This document shows positions 21,130 to 31,978 of a stretch of 64,000 nt of DNA, piece after piece. Positions within the stretch are counted from its first letter, which is position 1, and every line of letters starts with the position of its first letter. This stretch comes from Hondaea fermentalgiana (lineage: Eukaryota > Sar > Bigyra > Thraustochytrida > Thraustochytriidae), in the NCBI GenBank assembly GCA_014084085.1, contig NPFB01000125.1, forward strand, positions 107,482 through 171,481, read 5' to 3'. Under the pieces are notes generated by a model. It did no database searches and had not been told where the DNA came from. It saw nothing but the letters and a program-made list of their open reading frames with translations. Both the position numbers and the translations under genes were made by a program.

Positions 21130-22926
21130 ATGGAAGACGAAGACCTCGAGGCCGAGCTCTTCGATGAGCTGTACGAGACAGACGCCAAGGACCAAGGCGG
21201 GCAGCAAGGCGCCAGTGGCGCGTATTTATTAGCCTCCTCGTCAGCGGCCCGCCCAGCTGCACACAGACGGGCGCCAGCGCCCCCAAGGCCAACAAGAAAA
21301 CCCCGACCCCGATCAGCGGCACCACTGCTCCAGAACGCAGCTCTTGCGGGCGAGACGGCAGCAGAGGAGACGACGGGCAAAGCAAATGCTGGACCGCCGC
21401 TTCGCGCGCATAGATCGACCGGAGACCTGCTTCGAGGGAAAGAAGAGGTAGACGCGACCGTAGCAGCACTTCAGAGCGCTGTCTTGGCGGCTTCGAGCCG
21501 GCCTCAAGCGCAAAGCGCCGAAGATCGCTTGCGCGACATCCGCCGCGCGAGCGATGCAGCGGTGGCAATGCTGCAGGAGAAACACGCCAACGAGGCAACG
21601 GCGAGATTAGATCAAGCTCTGGCAGCCGTCTTCGCCGACGCCATCGCACACCGGCGACAAACGCAAGAACGTCAGCGCCCGCCCTCCATGTGGAGGCCCA
21701 CAGTCCCCATCGCAGATGCTCGTACCCTCGCGGACGAGCTTCTCGAGGCTGCGTACGCCCAATTTTCAGGCTCGCGTCGTGAGCTCATGGTTTCGAACAA
21801 AGATCTCGAGGCCATGGTCAGTTCTCGCCTCGAGGGTCTACGCACCGATGCCCTGCAGGGCTTGCTCGTCGTCTTTGGCCTGCCGCAGCGCCCCGAGGAT
21901 CCGACCGACGCGTTTGACAAACTGCAGATGATATCGCGCGAGTTTGCGCAGTCACTGGAGACCAAGGTGGATGAGCCGCAAGTTCGAGCTTTTCTGCAAA
22001 TTGCCCTCCGCGGTTCGGACGACACGCTCGACGCCCAGCTCCAGTATGCCCACAAGGTCTTGCGTGGCGTTCCGCACCTGTACGTTCTCGACCAGGACAG
22101 ACGCTTGCGCTTTCGCCTCGGTCGCGTCGCCGCATCTTATGTTCGTATCCTGGTACTGCTTTATCATTTCAAGCTTGATGTGATGGCGGAAGACGCCGTT
22201 ACCACAGCATTAGCTGACGTGGTCTTGGTTGTGCGCATCCTCACCCAGTGTATCATAACACAATTTCCAGTCCTCGGCACGGCCATTCTCGCTTCGAGCG
22301 AGGACGAGCGCCATCTCGACGCGCAGCCAGGGAACCGGCCTCTCAACGAAAAGGCTAGCCTCGTCTGTCGCTGTGTCGTCGAGGAGGCCGTGGCTGCGCC
22401 TCTTTTTCGAGGTGTCGTGGCGCCTCTCTATGCTGCCTCGGAGAAATTTCTCACCGAAGACCGCCGCATTGCCAAGGCTGCTGCTCGAATCGTGGCGCGA
22501 GGAGACCCTCACGAACTCCTGCGTCGATTGCAGGCAAGCGAAGACTTTGTTTTGTCCACCTGCAAGACACCGTACGCGGCGGTAGTGGAAATTCTGAAAC
22601 AAGTTTGGGACCCAGCGTCACCAATGGGAAGCGGCCCGACAAGCAAGGCTCGGCTTCTTGTTCGGGCCTCACGCACAATCCCTCTCGCAATTTCCCAAGC
22701 GGGCCAGCATGGCAAGCACGAGATTGGCGCAGACGATTTACTGCCCATCTTTTGTTTTGCGACCATTTGGTCTCAACCTCGCAACCTTGCATCTCTCACG
22801 CACTATCTCGAGCATTGCGTCGCGCAGTCTTTGCTCACCAGTGAGGCCGGATATGCGCTGGCCCTCTTGCAGACCGCGCTGCAGACGATCCCAACCCTTG
22901 ATGCAGAGTCGTCGGTTAAGATATAG
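21130..22926 (+). CDS. VPS9-domain protein, probable Rab5-family GEF
   Basis: 598 aa from the ATG at 21130 (start context cacaATGg). An in-frame ATG at 21034 would add 32 residues. The C-terminus carries the core of a VPS9 domain: GADDLLPIFCFATIWSQP near residue 534, then HYLEHCVAQ and TSEAGYALALLQTALQTI. The D-D-L-L-P and G-Y motifs are those that engage Rab GTPases. Upstream, KVDEPQVRAFLQIALRG and related helices may form the helical bundle that precedes VPS9. The N-terminal 250 residues are Ala/Arg/Glu-rich with coiled-coil character and no recognised domain. VPS9 proteins activate Rab5/Rab21-type GTPases on early endosomes. The protein ends about 20 residues after the VPS9 core. Confidence 0.8.
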   Translation: MEDEDLEAELFDELYETDAKDQGGQQGASGAYLLASSSAARPAAHRRAPAPPRPTRKPRPRSAAPLLQNAALAGETAAEETTGKANAGPPLRAHRSTGDLLRGKEEVDATVAALQSAVLAASSRPQAQSAEDRLRDIRRASDAAVAMLQEKHANEATARLDQALAAVFADAIAHRRQTQERQRPPSMWRPTVPIADARTLADELLEAAYAQFSGSRRELMVSNKDLEAMVSSRLEGLRTDALQGLLVVFGLPQRPEDPTDAFDKLQMISREFAQSLETKVDEPQVRAFLQIALRGSDDTLDAQLQYAHKVLRGVPHLYVLDQDRRLRFRLGRVAASYVRILVLLYHFKLDVMAEDAVTTALADVVLVVRILTQCIITQFPVLGTAILASSEDERHLDAQPGNRPLNEKASLVCRCVVEEAVAAPLFRGVVAPLYAASEKFLTEDRRIAKAAARIVARGDPHELLRRLQASEDFVLSTCKTPYAAVVEILKQVWDPASPMGSGPTSKARLLVRASRTIPLAISQAGQHGKHEIGADDLLPIFCFATIWSQPRNLASLTHYLEHCVAQSLLTSEAGYALALLQTALQTIPTLDAESSVKI

Positions 22927-23913
22927 CTATACCCTATTTCACGTACGCGCCATGAAAATTATATCATTTCTCTGTCACGTTCAGCTTTCTTGCCCTCAAG
23001 ATGCCTCGCCTCTCGTCTTCTTCCAGCATGACTGCTCCTCGTTTCTAAAAACAATCAGCAACACAGAGCGTCTTCAGCGCTCAAGCAAATTTCGATGTAT
23101 CCGGTGAAGTCTCTTTTCCACTCGTAAAGGGCCTATACTTACATTATGCCGGTGATCCCGGCGACTCATGCGACGCGAAGTGTTTCATGCACCTCTCTCT
23201 GCATTATTGTTTTTGTGAAACAGTGATTGTGATTTCTTTCTCACGCGCCGGCCCAACCGAAAGTTGATGGTACATACTAACAGTGAGCAAAGGCTACCCC
23301 TTCCCGGACCTGTCAACGTCTCTATGCCGCAGTCAATGAAAAGAAGAAATACGTTGCTCGCACGCCGCGGCGCCGTTGGAACCCTGCTGGCCATGCTGTG
23401 CACTTGCCCGTTCAACGGTAACTCGGTGGTGACGGCCCTCTGCGGCTTTTCCCTCTTGCCCTCGCTGCAGAGATGCGCCCCTCTCAATTCCTCTGAGTCG
23501 AGTTGAGGCCGTTTCCGTTGAATCGCCCCCTCTACCTCGCTCGAGGGCTGCAGAGGCGTCGTCTTGAGTAGTCTCAGGGACGCGCGGAAGGCAAAAGGAG
23601 GGGAACAAATGTTATCCTCTAACAGAGCGGTGCTCTACGAGAAAAAAAAGTTGGCAAGAGGGAGATACTGAATTTTTTTAGCCAGTGACCGCGGTGTGCA
23701 CGATACATTTTCGTCCGTGGTCGCATCAAGGCCAAGCGAGCAAGCTCATCAGGTATGCATGTCGGGGCAGCAGGAGCAGCAAAAACGATCACCAAACCTG
23801 CAACTTGAGGACACCGGAGACCTTTTTCAAGTTTTCCGAACGCGGGGAGCGAGTCTCCGCCTGCGCGTGCGTGCAAGAAATAAACAGTGCTGCGAAAGGC
23901 GACGACTATCAAG
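22927..23913. other. Intergenic region
   Basis: About 1 kb between the VPS9 gene and the EGF-like gene, of mixed base composition. Short open frames occur, but none has recognisable features. The 3' part is the probable promoter of the secreted protein. Confidence 0.4.
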
Positions 23914-25863
23914 ATGCCCGCCATGAAGGCCATCAGTGCGGCAGTCGTGCTGGTCCTGGCCGTTCTTGAGACCGCCCAAGCGGCCTGCCCGAATGCTTGC
24001 TCTGGCCATGGTACTTGCGGCCGGTATGATGCCTGCACCTGCCACGTTGACTGGGTGGGCGGCGACTGCTCGCTTCGTGCGTGCCCCAAGAGCTGGGCGT
24101 GGGTGACTACCAACGCCAACGGTGACATCAACGGGGACGGTGACCGCGACGATATCACCATCTACGATTCGGACAACGCATTTACGGCTTCTGGGTTCGA
24201 CTACGTCGTCGACGAGCAGGAGCCCTATGGCACCTGGGAGCAGTGGCCCGCCTTCAGCAACGCTGCCGGCGTGGATGAGGGTCACTTTTACATGGAGTGC
24301 TCGAACCAGGGCATCTGCGACCGCTCCACCGGCGAGTGCGAGTGCTTCGAGGGCTACACTGGCGCTGGCTGCCGCCGCTCTAGCTGCCCGAACGACTGCA
24401 ACGGCCATGGCGTGTGCCAGACAGTCTCGCAGCAAAAGGGCTCATACAACTACAATCTCTGGGACAAGGACATGTCGCGCTCGTGCGTGTGCGACGCGGG
24501 CTACTCCGGTCCGGACTGCTCCGAGCGCAAGTGCGGCTATGGCGATGATCCGCTCACTGTTGGCCAGACCACTGAAAAGCAGTGGGTTGACATCTACACT
24601 GACTATGACGCCACGGATGATAACACCTTTGCGGGCCATTTTCGCCTCAAGTACACCGACTACAACGGCAAGCAGTGGACCACTGACGCGATTCCCGTCG
24701 TCCCTTACGACACCAGCATGTCCTCAGATTACACCGACGCTGTGGCGGACGCTCTCAACTCGCTTCCCAACGACGTGCTTTCCGGCGTCACCGTCACAGC
24801 TGGATATGCTGAGCACGTCATCACCGGCACCGTCAACATTGCATCAAGCGCCTTCGGCACCGGGACCAACAATGGGTACTCAGTCACGGTCGACACCACG
24901 CCTGTTCGGTGCCCTGAAACGGCAGCGGATAAGGATAAGGTTCGCTATTTGAGCACCACCGCCCTTCTTAACTATGATGGCACCACGGATTCATCGTTCA
25001 CCGACGTCACTGACACCACGTGCTACATTGTCGAGCACATGTGGTCGGTTCGTTTTGAGATTACCTTTCCCAACCAGTACGGCGATCTCACCAACCTTGA
25101 GGTGGATACTTCCGAGGTCACCGTTGGCGGCCTTACGGACTCGCAGCGTCTTTCGGCTCTCGTTGGCAGTTCCGTCTCGAGCTCGCGCCAGCTCGCTACT
25201 CAGGATGAGGCGGGCGGTATCACTATGGCCTTTACCCACCCCAGCGATACCGCCAACACTGAAGTCACGTGCTCGTCCGGTAACAGCTGTGACGTCGCTA
25301 GCAAGGTGGTCACTCTTACGACGGGCGATGCTGCTGCCTTCCCGCTTAACTCGCGTGTGAAGATCACGTGCGGCACTGTTCTTCGTGGAACGTTCACCGT
25401 GGCTGCTACTGATGATGATGCGGTTATCACTGTTGCCGAGGATCTCGCGGACTGCGACGGCACTACATATGATATCATTGTGAAGCAGGAGAGCTACTAC
25501 TTTGAGACGAACACAGACATTACGGCGCTTCTCTCCGTTGGTGATGTTCTCGAAGTCGATGGCTTCAATACCCGCTCACCCAAGATCTCTTCGATCAACG
25601 CATGGGATGCGACGCGCGGTTTGACGCACATCTTCTTTGCGGATTCTTACACTGGTGACGACAGCAATGATAGTGAGACGACGAGTGATCCTTCTGCCAA
25701 TGAGGACGTTGCTCAGCGTGGTGATGCCACCTCTGAGAAGGAGGAATGCTCTGGCCGTGGTCTCTGCGACCGCGAGGAGGGCATCTGCCGCTGCTTCAAG
25801 GGCTACACGGGCTGGGCCTGCTCGCTGCAGAACGCGCTCTCGCTCGGTTACGGCAACGAGTAA
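23914..25863 (+). CDS. Secreted EGF-like (tenascin-type) protein
   Basis: 649 aa from the ATG at 23914. An N-terminal signal peptide (KAISAAVVLVLAVLETAQA) is followed at once by an EGF-like module (CPNACSGHGTCGRYDACTC). Two more modules lie near residues 125-210 (CSNQGICDRSTGECECF and CPNDCNGHGVCQ to CVCDAGYSGPDC). A Thr/Asp/Val-rich, probably beta-strand region spans about 215-600. A last EGF-like module near the C-terminus reads CSGRGLCDREEGICRCFKGY. No TM segment or clear GPI signal was seen, so it is probably secreted or wall-associated. EGF modules of this kind serve in adhesion or matrix, but the ligand is unknown. The stretch is intronless and its wobble positions favour G/C. Confidence 0.85.
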   Translation: MPAMKAISAAVVLVLAVLETAQAACPNACSGHGTCGRYDACTCHVDWVGGDCSLRACPKSWAWVTTNANGDINGDGDRDDITIYDSDNAFTASGFDYVVDEQEPYGTWEQWPAFSNAAGVDEGHFYMECSNQGICDRSTGECECFEGYTGAGCRRSSCPNDCNGHGVCQTVSQQKGSYNYNLWDKDMSRSCVCDAGYSGPDCSERKCGYGDDPLTVGQTTEKQWVDIYTDYDATDDNTFAGHFRLKYTDYNGKQWTTDAIPVVPYDTSMSSDYTDAVADALNSLPNDVLSGVTVTAGYAEHVITGTVNIASSAFGTGTNNGYSVTVDTTPVRCPETAADKDKVRYLSTTALLNYDGTTDSSFTDVTDTTCYIVEHMWSVRFEITFPNQYGDLTNLEVDTSEVTVGGLTDSQRLSALVGSSVSSSRQLATQDEAGGITMAFTHPSDTANTEVTCSSGNSCDVASKVVTLTTGDAAAFPLNSRVKITCGTVLRGTFTVAATDDDAVITVAEDLADCDGTTYDIIVKQESYYFETNTDITALLSVGDVLEVDGFNTRSPKISSINAWDATRGLTHIFFADSYTGDDSNDSETTSDPSANEDVAQRGDATSEKEECSGRGLCDREEGICRCFKGYTGWACSLQNALSLGYGNE

Positions 25864-27164
25864 ATCATAAATTCAATGCTTCTTCTCATCTCTACTTTAA
25901 AGACAGACAAGCAGTGAACCAATCGTCATACCGTAGCCTATGGCAAAAAATTGTCAATCCGCCGTTCACAACTGTTGTTCACGGATGCTTTCACGCAATA
26001 GTCTACCAGCGTACTATCTCCTTCCATATGCGTAATCTAAAAACGGGCTGTGCTATCTCAGGTCTTGACGTTCGCACTCCGCCAAATGCACGGCATTTGG
26101 CGTGCAGTTTACGCAAGAACAAACACGATGGACAATGCTACTCTACAAATTAAAATTTTTCCTCTTTCTTTTTCTTTTTCCGTCATCGCAGTCGCCTTAT
26201 TTGCCGACACGTACGCGAATGAGCTACATCAAAACTTGTCGTAGGGATGGGACAAGACGGTGAGGCTCGGGACGGGACGGTCTTCGCAGCAGTAGAGACG
26301 GAAAGATTGAAACACCTCGTCCAATCGAAAGTTTGTGTTCTATTTTTTTTTTTTTTTCATGAGTGCCCTGAGGCGGACAGATGGGTAAATCATGGTTTTC
26401 TTGCGCGAAATTTATCTTCGCTGTTATCTTTCCAGCTACGGTTGGTCGCTTTTGAAGCCGCAATCAGTTCGAAATCGCGGGATTCTCGTGGAACCATTTT
26501 TTCTATACTAGTGATGAGACTGGGACGATTTCAAGGCTGAGACAAAATCGTCCCAATGGAAGGAAGAGGACTCGGACTGGCGGCATGAGAAATGCGTGGC
26601 TTACAGTGTATTGACGGACGCAGTGTGGCTTGGGCCTGGGCTTGGGCTCGGCTTGCTTGTCTGTCGGCAGGCCTCCCCTTTCTCGTATCAAAAGAGCGGG
26701 CTGTGCAGGTGGACTTGGCTGGCCGCCCGGGGACATTTCGGCGTCCGAGCGGGGACACGTGAGTACTCGCGAGGTCCGCTCGGTGGGAAGTCGTAGCCGT
26801 GGGTGCTTGCGCGGCTCGTTCGGGGCTAACGTGGATTCAGAAGGTCCGGGCGCGGCGCCTCCTGCAGCACCCAAGGTGGGTCTGCCAACATCGAGTCGCG
26901 GGACCAAAGTAAACTAACCTGCGAGCTGAAAACTACGCGGACGCCTTGGCAACAAGCAACAACGGCAGCAGTAGTAGTGAATAGTAGTAGTGATAGCAGC
27001 AGTAGCAGCAGCAGCAGCAGCGTCTGGGTCCTTGCCCTCGCGGGAAGGGCAAAGTAGGGGCAAAACCTCAACCCAAGACTTTCCAGGTTGTGATCAAATA
27101 CGTTTGCAGCCAACCCACGCTTGCGTCTCTTTCGGTGCATGCCAAGGAGCTCGAGAAGAACAAG
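25864..27164. other. Intergenic region
   Basis: About 1.3 kb between the EGF-like gene and the PP2C gene. It begins AT-rich (3' UTR), has a T-run near 26342-26357, and becomes GC-rich toward the PP2C gene with AGC-type runs at about 26995-27020. A possible acceptor (ttccag) at 27081-27086 hints that PP2C may have an upstream exon; none could be identified. Confidence 0.4.
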
Positions 27165-28358
27165 ATGACCGAGATTGAGAGAACGGCCTCGAGAGCAGGA
27201 GACATCCAAGCTGCGGCGGCCGAAGGTGAGTCTGCTGCTGCTGCTGCTAATACCGCCGATGCGTCATCCGAATCAACTAGCTCCGCCGCAGGAATCTCGA
27301 CGACGGCAATGCCCTCGACCTCGAGCACGCCCGGCGTGAGTCCTCAGGCGCACGACCTGGTGATCGGGAGCTTCTTGCACCAGGGCACCAAGGCGACGCA
27401 AGAGGACGGCGTCGCGGTGGACCCGAACTTCAACGCGTTCATGGAAAAGGTGGCGGCGGCCAACGGGCTGGACTGCATCGACATCGACATGTCCCCAAGG
27501 CGGACCTTCGTCTGCCTCCTGGACGGGCACGCCGGGCCGACCTGCAAGGAGTACGTGCAGCAGCGCATCCTGACGCAGATCTGCCTCGAGTTCATCCGCG
27601 CCCCCGGCTCCTGGCCCGACGCCATGCGCAAGGCCATCATGGAGATGGAGCGCAAGTGGTGCCGCAGGGTCTGCGAGCATGACCCCGCGGACCGGTCGGG
27701 GACCACCATCACCATCGCCATCCTGGAGAGCAACCAGCTGCACTGCGCGTGGACAGGGGACTCGCCGTGCTGGCTGCTGGACCGCGCGGGCACGGCCACG
27801 GCCATGACCACGCAGCACCGGCCGAGCCTGGCGCGCGAGCAGGAGCGCATCGAAAAGTCCGGCGGCGAGATCAAGGCCAAGGTCGTCGAGGGGACCGGGT
27901 TCTGGCGCCGCGGCGGCCAGCGCAAGGAGGGCCCCCTGCGCGTCTTCCCCAGCGGCCTCAATATCTCGCGCAGCATCGGAGACATCAAGTACAAGGTGCC
28001 CAAGTTGGGCGGCCAGGAGGGAGTCGTGATCGCGGATCCGGACACGCGCAGCATCGACTTGCCCTCGGATGTCGAGTACATTGTCATTTCCTCGGACGGC
28101 CTCTCGGACAATCTCACCAAGGGCCTCGGCGAGTCGTACAAGCCAATTTGCAAGGGATTTCGCAACGCCTACGACGCCCTCAAGGAGGGCCGTGAGGACC
28201 CAGAGCCCGGCCAGGAACCCATGGAATTCTGTGCCGACCTCGCCGCGGAAAGTCTCGTATACTTTGCCATCAAGCGCGGAAAGAGCCAAAAGTACCAGGA
28301 CAACACCTCCATGGTGGCTATTTGCCTTTTGGACAACATGAAGATTGCTCCCTTGTAG
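27165..28358 (+). CDS. PP2C (PPM family) protein phosphatase
   Basis: 397 aa from the ATG at 27165. PPM motifs appear in order: ATQEDGVAV (metal-binding acidic region), FVCLLDGHAG, SGTTITIAIL, AWTGDSPCWLLDRAG, LNISRSIGD, EYIVISSDGLSDNL and the C-terminal YQDNTSMVAI. All the usual Asp ligands of the Mn/Mg centre are present, so the enzyme is probably active against phospho-Ser/Thr. The N-terminal 60 residues are Ala/Ser-rich with no visible targeting motif. The frame is open for 25 codons upstream without an ATG, so an extra 5' exon is possible. It is convergent with the Sec14-like gene. Confidence 0.92.
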   Translation: MTEIERTASRAGDIQAAAAEGESAAAAANTADASSESTSSAAGISTTAMPSTSSTPGVSPQAHDLVIGSFLHQGTKATQEDGVAVDPNFNAFMEKVAAANGLDCIDIDMSPRRTFVCLLDGHAGPTCKEYVQQRILTQICLEFIRAPGSWPDAMRKAIMEMERKWCRRVCEHDPADRSGTTITIAILESNQLHCAWTGDSPCWLLDRAGTATAMTTQHRPSLAREQERIEKSGGEIKAKVVEGTGFWRRGGQRKEGPLRVFPSGLNISRSIGDIKYKVPKLGGQEGVVIADPDTRSIDLPSDVEYIVISSDGLSDNLTKGLGESYKPICKGFRNAYDALKEGREDPEPGQEPMEFCADLAAESLVYFAIKRGKSQKYQDNTSMVAICLLDNMKIAPL

Positions 28359-28793
28359 CCGCACTTTATCGCGCCAGGCAGCAATGTGCTTGGTAGAGAC
28401 GAAAAAGTCCTTGTACAATCCTCTTAGGATGGCTGGCTTTCTTCTGACGGGCGAGAGGGTCATGTGGCCTGCGAGCGAGTGAACATAACCAAACTGATCT
28501 TGTATACTTTTCAATGCATGCATGCATGCATGCATCAATCATGTTCTGTTTCTCTTTCGAAAAATGCGAGTAGAACGACTTGCTTAGGTTCTTTCGAATC
28601 CGAGGGATTTGCGGCGGCTGGCGGTACGAAGGAAACATTTGAAGACCTGGCCACCTTGTTGTTTTTTTGCGAGGAGGTAAAGGTCAGCGGATTGCAAGAG
28701 GAAAAGGTGGAAGCTAAAGAAAGACGTTTCGCAAAAACGCATGGCATGTTTTAAAAAACAGGATATAATAATAGAAAAGAGAACAGAAAAAGC
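28359..28793. other. Convergent intergenic region with ATGC repeat
   Basis: 3' flanks of the PP2C (+) and Sec14-like (-) genes. It holds a self-complementary (ATGC)n run at 28514-28535. No gene was seen. Confidence 0.5.
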
Positions 28794-29834
28794 CTACACG
28801 TCACTGTCACGCTCTGCGGCTTCGTCGAGCTGCGTCACAAGATTCCTTAGCTTGTGTTCCTCGGAAGACTCGCCAAAAGGGATTTCGCAGCGACCGCCAT
28901 ACATTTTGGGGATATTATCGAGCGGGATGAACTCCTCCAAGGCCTTGAGCGATGCAGTTTTGCCATGAATGACCTTGACCTTTTTCAGAGTGGACGGATC
29001 GATGAGTGAGGAAATGGCGCGCCAAAGGATGGTAAAGTAGATTGGAGCGTTGATAATGTAGACACGAAAGGCGCGCTCTGGGTAGTGGGCACCCATAATT
29101 GAATTTGCAGTGCGAATGAATCGCATGGCCTCCCCCGGAAGCTTGCGAAGCGTGAGCCCCGAACAGTCGATGACAGTAATGGTCTGGCTTTCTTCGTCAG
29201 GGAGCAAAAATGTGTAAAGGAACTCAGCCTCAAAGGTGTAGAAGTCGACGAGGTCATCAAAGCCGACGCCGCTCGCGTGCAGTCCTTTGAGATTGATGCG
29301 GCCAACCTGCTCGTAGTAGACCTGGCATCCGTTGGCGCTGCGTAGATGCATGTGGTGTGGGTAATGCGTCTTGATCCTCTCGAAGAAGGGTTGTGGGGTT
29401 TTCAAGAGATCGTTGATGTTGTTTTCGGCGCGCCACCGCAGCGTGTCCTCCCAGCGTTTCTGGGCCAGCGTGGGGTCCGACTTTGCGCATTGTAGGAAAC
29501 GCGGTGACACAGGTGGGAAAATTCCTGTGCGAACGTAGGAGTCCGTGGCCTCTCGCATGAGCGTCCACGGCGGGCTGCGGGCGTCGATTTCAGAAGAGCA
29601 CGAGCTTTCGTCAGCTCTTGCATCTTCTCTGATCCGAGCCTCCTCCGCGTCCTCCTCGCTCTGCCCGTCCTCTTCCTTGCGGCCGCTGCCGCCGCCATTG
29701 CCGAGGGTGTTTTTGCCCCACACGCTGGGGCGCGCGGCATCATCTTCGTCGTCCGTCCCTTGCTTTCTGTTGCCGCCGCTCGCGACCTCCCGGTCCACGT
29801 TGGCCACCGCCGCGACGGCGGCCTCCGTCGACAT
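28794..29834 (-). CDS. Sec14-like CRAL-TRIO domain lipid-transfer protein
   Basis: 346 aa from the ATG at 29834. Residues 1-85 are acidic and low complexity. A CRAL-TRIO N-terminal helix region follows (DPTLAQKRWEDTLRWRAENN). The lipid-binding lobe carries TITVIDCSGLTLRKL, FIRTANSIMGAHYPERAFRV, INAPIYFTILWRAISSLI and LKKVKVI, with GG in KMYGGRCEIPFG. Sec14 proteins move or present phosphatidylinositol and other lipids and couple them to PI-kinase signalling. The transcript start must lie beyond a CTG/CAG repeat that borders an assembly gap. No ATG occurs in the repeat frame on the sequenced sides, so the repeat is judged 5' UTR rather than poly-Gln coding. Confidence 0.9.
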   Translation of the reverse strand: MSTEAAVAAVANVDREVASGGNRKQGTDDEDDAARPSVWGKNTLGNGGGSGRKEEDGQSEEDAEEARIREDARADESSCSSEIDARSPPWTLMREATDSYVRTGIFPPVSPRFLQCAKSDPTLAQKRWEDTLRWRAENNINDLLKTPQPFFERIKTHYPHHMHLRSANGCQVYYEQVGRINLKGLHASGVGFDDLVDFYTFEAEFLYTFLLPDEESQTITVIDCSGLTLRKLPGEAMRFIRTANSIMGAHYPERAFRVYIINAPIYFTILWRAISSLIDPSTLKKVKVIHGKTASLKALEEFIPLDNIPKMYGGRCEIPFGESSEEHKLRNLVTQLDEAAERDSDV

Positions 29835-29839
29835 AATCC

Positions 29840-29840
<1 letters not shown>

Positions 29841-29893
<53 letters not shown>

Positions 29894-29993
29894 NNNNNNN
29901 NNNNNNNNNNNNNNNNNNNNNNNNNNNNNNNNNNNNNNNNNNNNNNNNNNNNNNNNNNNNNNNNNNNNNNNNNNNNNNNNNNNNNNNNNNNNN

Positions 29994-30046
<53 letters not shown>
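29841..30046. repeat. CTG/CAG trinucleotide repeat broken by a 100-N gap
   Basis: About 17 CTG units lie before (to 29893) and about 17 after (from 29994) a run of exactly 100 N (29894-29993), a conventional gap size. The true repeat length is therefore unknown. It ends 7 bp upstream of the Sec14-like ATG and reads CAG on that gene's sense strand. Confidence 0.95.
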
Positions 30047-30050
<4 letters not shown>

Positions 30051-30646
30051 CTGCCGCCGCGTCTTCCCCGCCTCGCCTGGGGCTCGTTTGTATCTGTGAG
30101 TGAATGAGTGACCCGTTGGGTCCCGCCCCAGGTCCCCAGTCCCAGCGCACACCCCGTCCCCGGTCTATCCACTCTTCGCACACCCCATCCCCGGTCTAAT
30201 CTTCCCCGTGCCCCGCCGCATTATCGTGCACGCTATTCTGTCGACGGCGCACGTCCCGCCTTAACTTTGTCCAGGGTTAGGGTACCAAAGGCCGAAGTAA
30301 GAAGGGCGACGCCCAAGCTAAGGCGGGCGGGGGCGGAGGCGGCGGCGCGCGAGGCGCGCAATAGGGGCGCGATTAAGGGGCGCAAGCAGTGGCGGCGCGG
30401 GAGGGAGGCGCGGGGCCATGGGCGGCGAGCAGTGGGCGCAAGTGGGCTATGGGCGGCGGCAAGTGGGTTATGGGCGGCGGCAAGTGCGGCTCCGGGGGGG
30501 AACGGAGAGGGAGCGAGCAGGGAAAGAAAGGAAAGGAGAGGAAAGGAGGAGAGGAGAGGAGCAAAGAGGAGGGGAGAGAGGCGGCGGAGCAGACCCGACC
30601 GAGGCAGGCTCAGGAGAGACCGAAGCACCACCGCGCCCCCAGCACC
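30047..30646. promoter_or_regulatory. Promoter region of ubiquitin-eS30 (divergent from Sec14-like gene)
   Basis: Purine-rich, GC-rich DNA with no gene. It holds the 21-bp GCAAGTG array at 30438-30486 and a GA-rich stretch (about 30500-30590) directly before the ATG at 30647, probably 5' UTR. Confidence 0.5.
30438..30486 (+). promoter_or_regulatory. Tandem 21-bp GCAAGTG element upstream of ubiquitin-eS30
   Basis: GCAAGTG occurs at 30438, 30459 and 30480, spaced exactly 21 bp, with intervening GGCTATGGGCGGCG-type sequence. It lies about 160-210 bp before the ATG. A nearly identical block lies upstream of RPL9 in the same orientation relative to its gene. Confidence 0.65.
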
Positions 30647-31659
<1,013 letters not shown>

Positions 31660-31978
31660 ATATACTTGACTTTGTGCACTCTCACTCTTTTGTCTCTTCC
31701 CTTTTCTCTCCTTGCCTGTTCCTTTCAGTTTTTTCGAGAGGATTTGTTCTTGTATAATACTTGTCACCACTTGTTGATGTTACCAGAAAGAAGGAGCATA
31801 GATTGAAGTTTGTAGCTGACATCGGCGCCAGAACCAAGTCTGGTGAAAGGCTGCTCTCGAGCAAGAAAAAGTACGTGAAAAAGAAGGCCCTCCCTACAAA
31901 GAAGACACAAGCATTGCATAAATTTCAATGAGTGCATGTGGGTTTTTTGGTTTAGTTTTCGGTAAGGTGGATGTTGCT
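31660..31978. other. Convergent 3' intergenic region
   Basis: 319 bp between the stops of ubiquitin-eS30 (+) and Rpn9 (-). Pyrimidine-rich after the first stop and AT-rich overall. No gene was seen. Confidence 0.5.

Noticed and set aside
27273..28538. 421-aa open frame antisense to the PP2C gene
   Set aside because: Arg/Ala/Val/Asp-rich shadow of a gene with all PPM motifs on the other strand.
28794..30152. Sec14-like protein with an N-terminal poly-Gln/poly-Ser tract
   Set aside because: No ATG precedes the repeat in frame on the sequenced sides, and the frame switches from Gln to Ser across the gap. The CAG repeat is better explained as 5' UTR.
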